From Prolixibacteraceae bacterium (lineage in GTDB: Bacteria; Bacteroidota; Bacteroidia; Bacteroidales; Prolixibacteraceae), in assembly GCA_003537645.1 (NCBI GenBank), contig DPRM01000034.1:2017-18025 (forward strand): DNA of 16,009 nucleotides. The letters are read 5' to 3'. This document shows positions 15,047 through 16,009 of the stretch, piece by piece. Each line of letters starts with the position of its first letter. The first letter of the stretch is position 1. The translations under genes were made by a program, and so were the position numbers. Under the pieces are notes generated by a model, which worked only from the letters and a program-made list of their open reading frames with translations, was not told the DNA's origin and ran no database searches.

Positions 15047-15198
15047 AGGGATCAGTCCCAGTTCTCAGAGAAAGCTATTATAAGCGATAGTCAATGATCG
15101 AAGCAGTATCCTTTACCGTCTGCTTAAGCTGACGGGCATGGATCAAATTAACAAAAAAAATGAGTTCTCAATATATTTCAAATTAAAAATTAGACTAT
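15047..15198 (+). other. Hairpin-rich intergenic region upstream of the Fe-S scaffold-like gene
   Basis: This 152-base stretch holds several short inverted repeats in a row. They are GGGA/TCCC (15048-15051 with 15056-15059), TTCT/AGAA (15062-15065 with 15069-15072), a CTAT/ATAG pair just after it, and CCGTC/GACGG (15116-15120 with 15131-15135) around a GCTTAAGC palindrome. An AT-rich part follows with TATATTTC at 15172-15179, one mismatch from the -7 consensus, 20 bases before the ATG at 15199. It may be an untranslated structured RNA, the 3' end of the DUF190 transcript, or promoter DNA. It does not match any riboswitch class I know. Confidence 0.35.
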
Positions 15199-15888
15199 AT
15201 GTTTACACATGAAGTTGCAGGCATGATTTGTGTCGCTCAGGGAGCGAATCATGGCCCGGCTCCAATTCCTGAAGAAGGACGTTGGGTAAAAGCCAAAGAA
15301 GTAAAAGACATTTCGGGTTTGACCCACGGAGTTGGATGGTGCGCACCACAACAAGGAGCTTGTAAGCTTACCTTGAACGTAAAAGAGGGCATCATTCAGG
15401 AAGCTTTGGTTGAAACTATCGGTTGTACCGGTATGACTCACTCTGCTGCGATGGCTTCTGAAATCCTTCCGGGAAAAACCATCCTCGAAGCATTGAATAC
15501 CGACCTTGTTTGCGATGCAATCAATGTTGCGATGCGCGAATTGTTCCTTCAAATTGTTTATGGTCGTACACAAACAGCTTTCTCCGAAGGCGGATTGCCA
15601 ATTGGCGCTGGTTTGGAAGATTTGGGTAAAGGTCTTCGCGGGGTTACAGGTACTTTGTACGGAACAGTGGCAAAAGGTCCTCGCTACCTCGAAATGGCCG
15701 AAGGTTACATCACTAAAATCGGTTTGAGCGAATCGAGCGAAATCATAGGTTACGAATTCGTAAGCCTGGGTCGTATGATGGACATGATCAAAACCGGTAT
15801 GGATGCCAACGAAGCCATTGTTAAAGCTTCAGGCAAATATGGCCGTATGGAAGATGCAGTGAAAGTAATTGACCCACGTAAAGAATAG
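15199..15888 (+). CDS. NifU/IscU-like iron-sulfur cluster scaffold-type protein
   Basis: A 229-residue cytoplasmic protein whose middle part follows the NifU N-terminal/IscU pattern. GWCAPQQGACKLTLNV (46-61) is followed by IIQEALVETIGCTGMTHSAA (65-84) and MASEILPGKTILEAL (85-99), with another cysteine at 105. Cysteines are at 11, 48, 55, 76 and 105; Cys48, Cys76 and Cys105 are the best candidates for the three scaffold cysteines. The C-terminal half (about 120-229) is glycine-rich (GGLPIGAGLEDLGKGLRGVTG) and is not part of IscU. The next gene, 12 bases on, encodes a GGGtGRT-family protein, and the two occur as a pair in many Bacteroidota. Fe-S assembly or transfer is inferred from the domain; the specific client and pathway are unknown. 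No cysteine desulfurase is in the window. Confidence 0.8.
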   Translation: MFTHEVAGMICVAQGANHGPAPIPEEGRWVKAKEVKDISGLTHGVGWCAPQQGACKLTLNVKEGIIQEALVETIGCTGMTHSAAMASEILPGKTILEALNTDLVCDAINVAMRELFLQIVYGRTQTAFSEGGLPIGAGLEDLGKGLRGVTGTLYGTVAKGPRYLEMAEGYITKIGLSESSEIIGYEFVSLGRMMDMIKTGMDANEAIVKASGKYGRMEDAVKVIDPRKE

Positions 15889-15900
15889 GAGAAAACAGAT

Positions 15901-16009
15901 ATGCCATTATTTGAAAGTTACGACAGAAGGATCAACAAGATCAATGAAGTGTTGAATTCTTACGGCATTTCTTCTATTGAAGAGGCCAAAAAAATATGCG
16001 ACGACAAAG
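15901..16009 (+). CDS. GGGtGRT-family protein, N-terminal fragment (cut by window end)
   Basis: The frame opens with ATG at 15901, 12 bases after the scaffold gene stop, and runs off the window after 36 residues (MPLFESYDRRINKINEVLNS, then YGISSIEEAKKICDDK). This start is characteristic of the ~330-residue GGGtGRT proteins of Bacteroidota as I recall them; the signature motif itself lies beyond the window. AGGAG at 15887-15891 is a possible ribosome binding site, somewhat farther from the ATG than usual. The role is unknown; constant pairing with the scaffold-like protein suggests a joint Fe-S-related function. Confidence 0.7.
   Translation, partial: MPLFESYDRRINKINEVLNSYGISSIEEAKKICDDK

Overview
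The window looks like a chromosome segment from a marine or gut-type Bacteroidota, most likely order Marinilabiliales/Bacteroidales. Four things point there: start codons that mostly lack Shine-Dalgarno sequences, promoter -7 boxes of the Bacteroidota form TAnnTTTG, secreted glycosidases, and an Fe-S-scaffold-like/GGGtGRT gene pair known mainly from this phylum. Organism assignment is inference; there is no rRNA or marker gene in the window. No stretch longer than 300 bases lacks a gene, and I see no tRNA, rRNA, IS element or CRISPR.

Region 1 (1-1211): the 3' part of a GH29 alpha-L-fucosidase gene, cut by the window edge and closed by a perfect 22-bp hairpin terminator. Region 2 (1397-7760): a same-strand TCA-cycle cluster of aconitase, eukaryote-type NADP isocitrate dehydrogenase, a second bacterial-type isocitrate dehydrogenase and eukaryote-type citrate synthase. 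Together they run oxaloacetate + acetyl-CoA through citrate and isocitrate to 2-oxoglutarate. The two isocitrate dehydrogenases are from different subfamilies, and their cofactor-site residues predict opposite specificity (NADP for the first, NAD for the second). A symmetric cluster of short repeats lies between them. A bidirectional terminator closes the cluster.

Region 3 (7766-9736): an orphan membrane-anchored coiled-coil protein on the minus strand and a divergent TauE/SafE-type permease. Region 4 (9754-14084, minus strand): a tight three-gene operon, in transcription order a secreted 600-residue glycosidase-like protein, a secreted GH10 xylanase-family enzyme and a cytoplasmic UroD/MtaA-like methyltransferase. 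This suggests processing of a (perhaps O-methylated) xylan-like glycan; no SusC/SusD pair is visible.

Region 5 (14202-15046): a fluoride-response unit. A TATATTTG promoter element sits directly before a fluoride riboswitch (crcB motif), followed by crcB (Fluc fluoride channel) and a DUF190 gene. Region 6 (15047-end): a hairpin-rich intergenic stretch, then a NifU/IscU-like scaffold-type protein and the beginning of a GGGtGRT-family gene cut by the window edge. The most noteworthy items are the paired isocitrate dehydrogenases with contrasting cofactor sites, the fluoride riboswitch with an imperfect pseudoknot and no obvious expression platform, the xylanase/methyltransferase operon, and the poorly understood scaffold/GGGtGRT pair.
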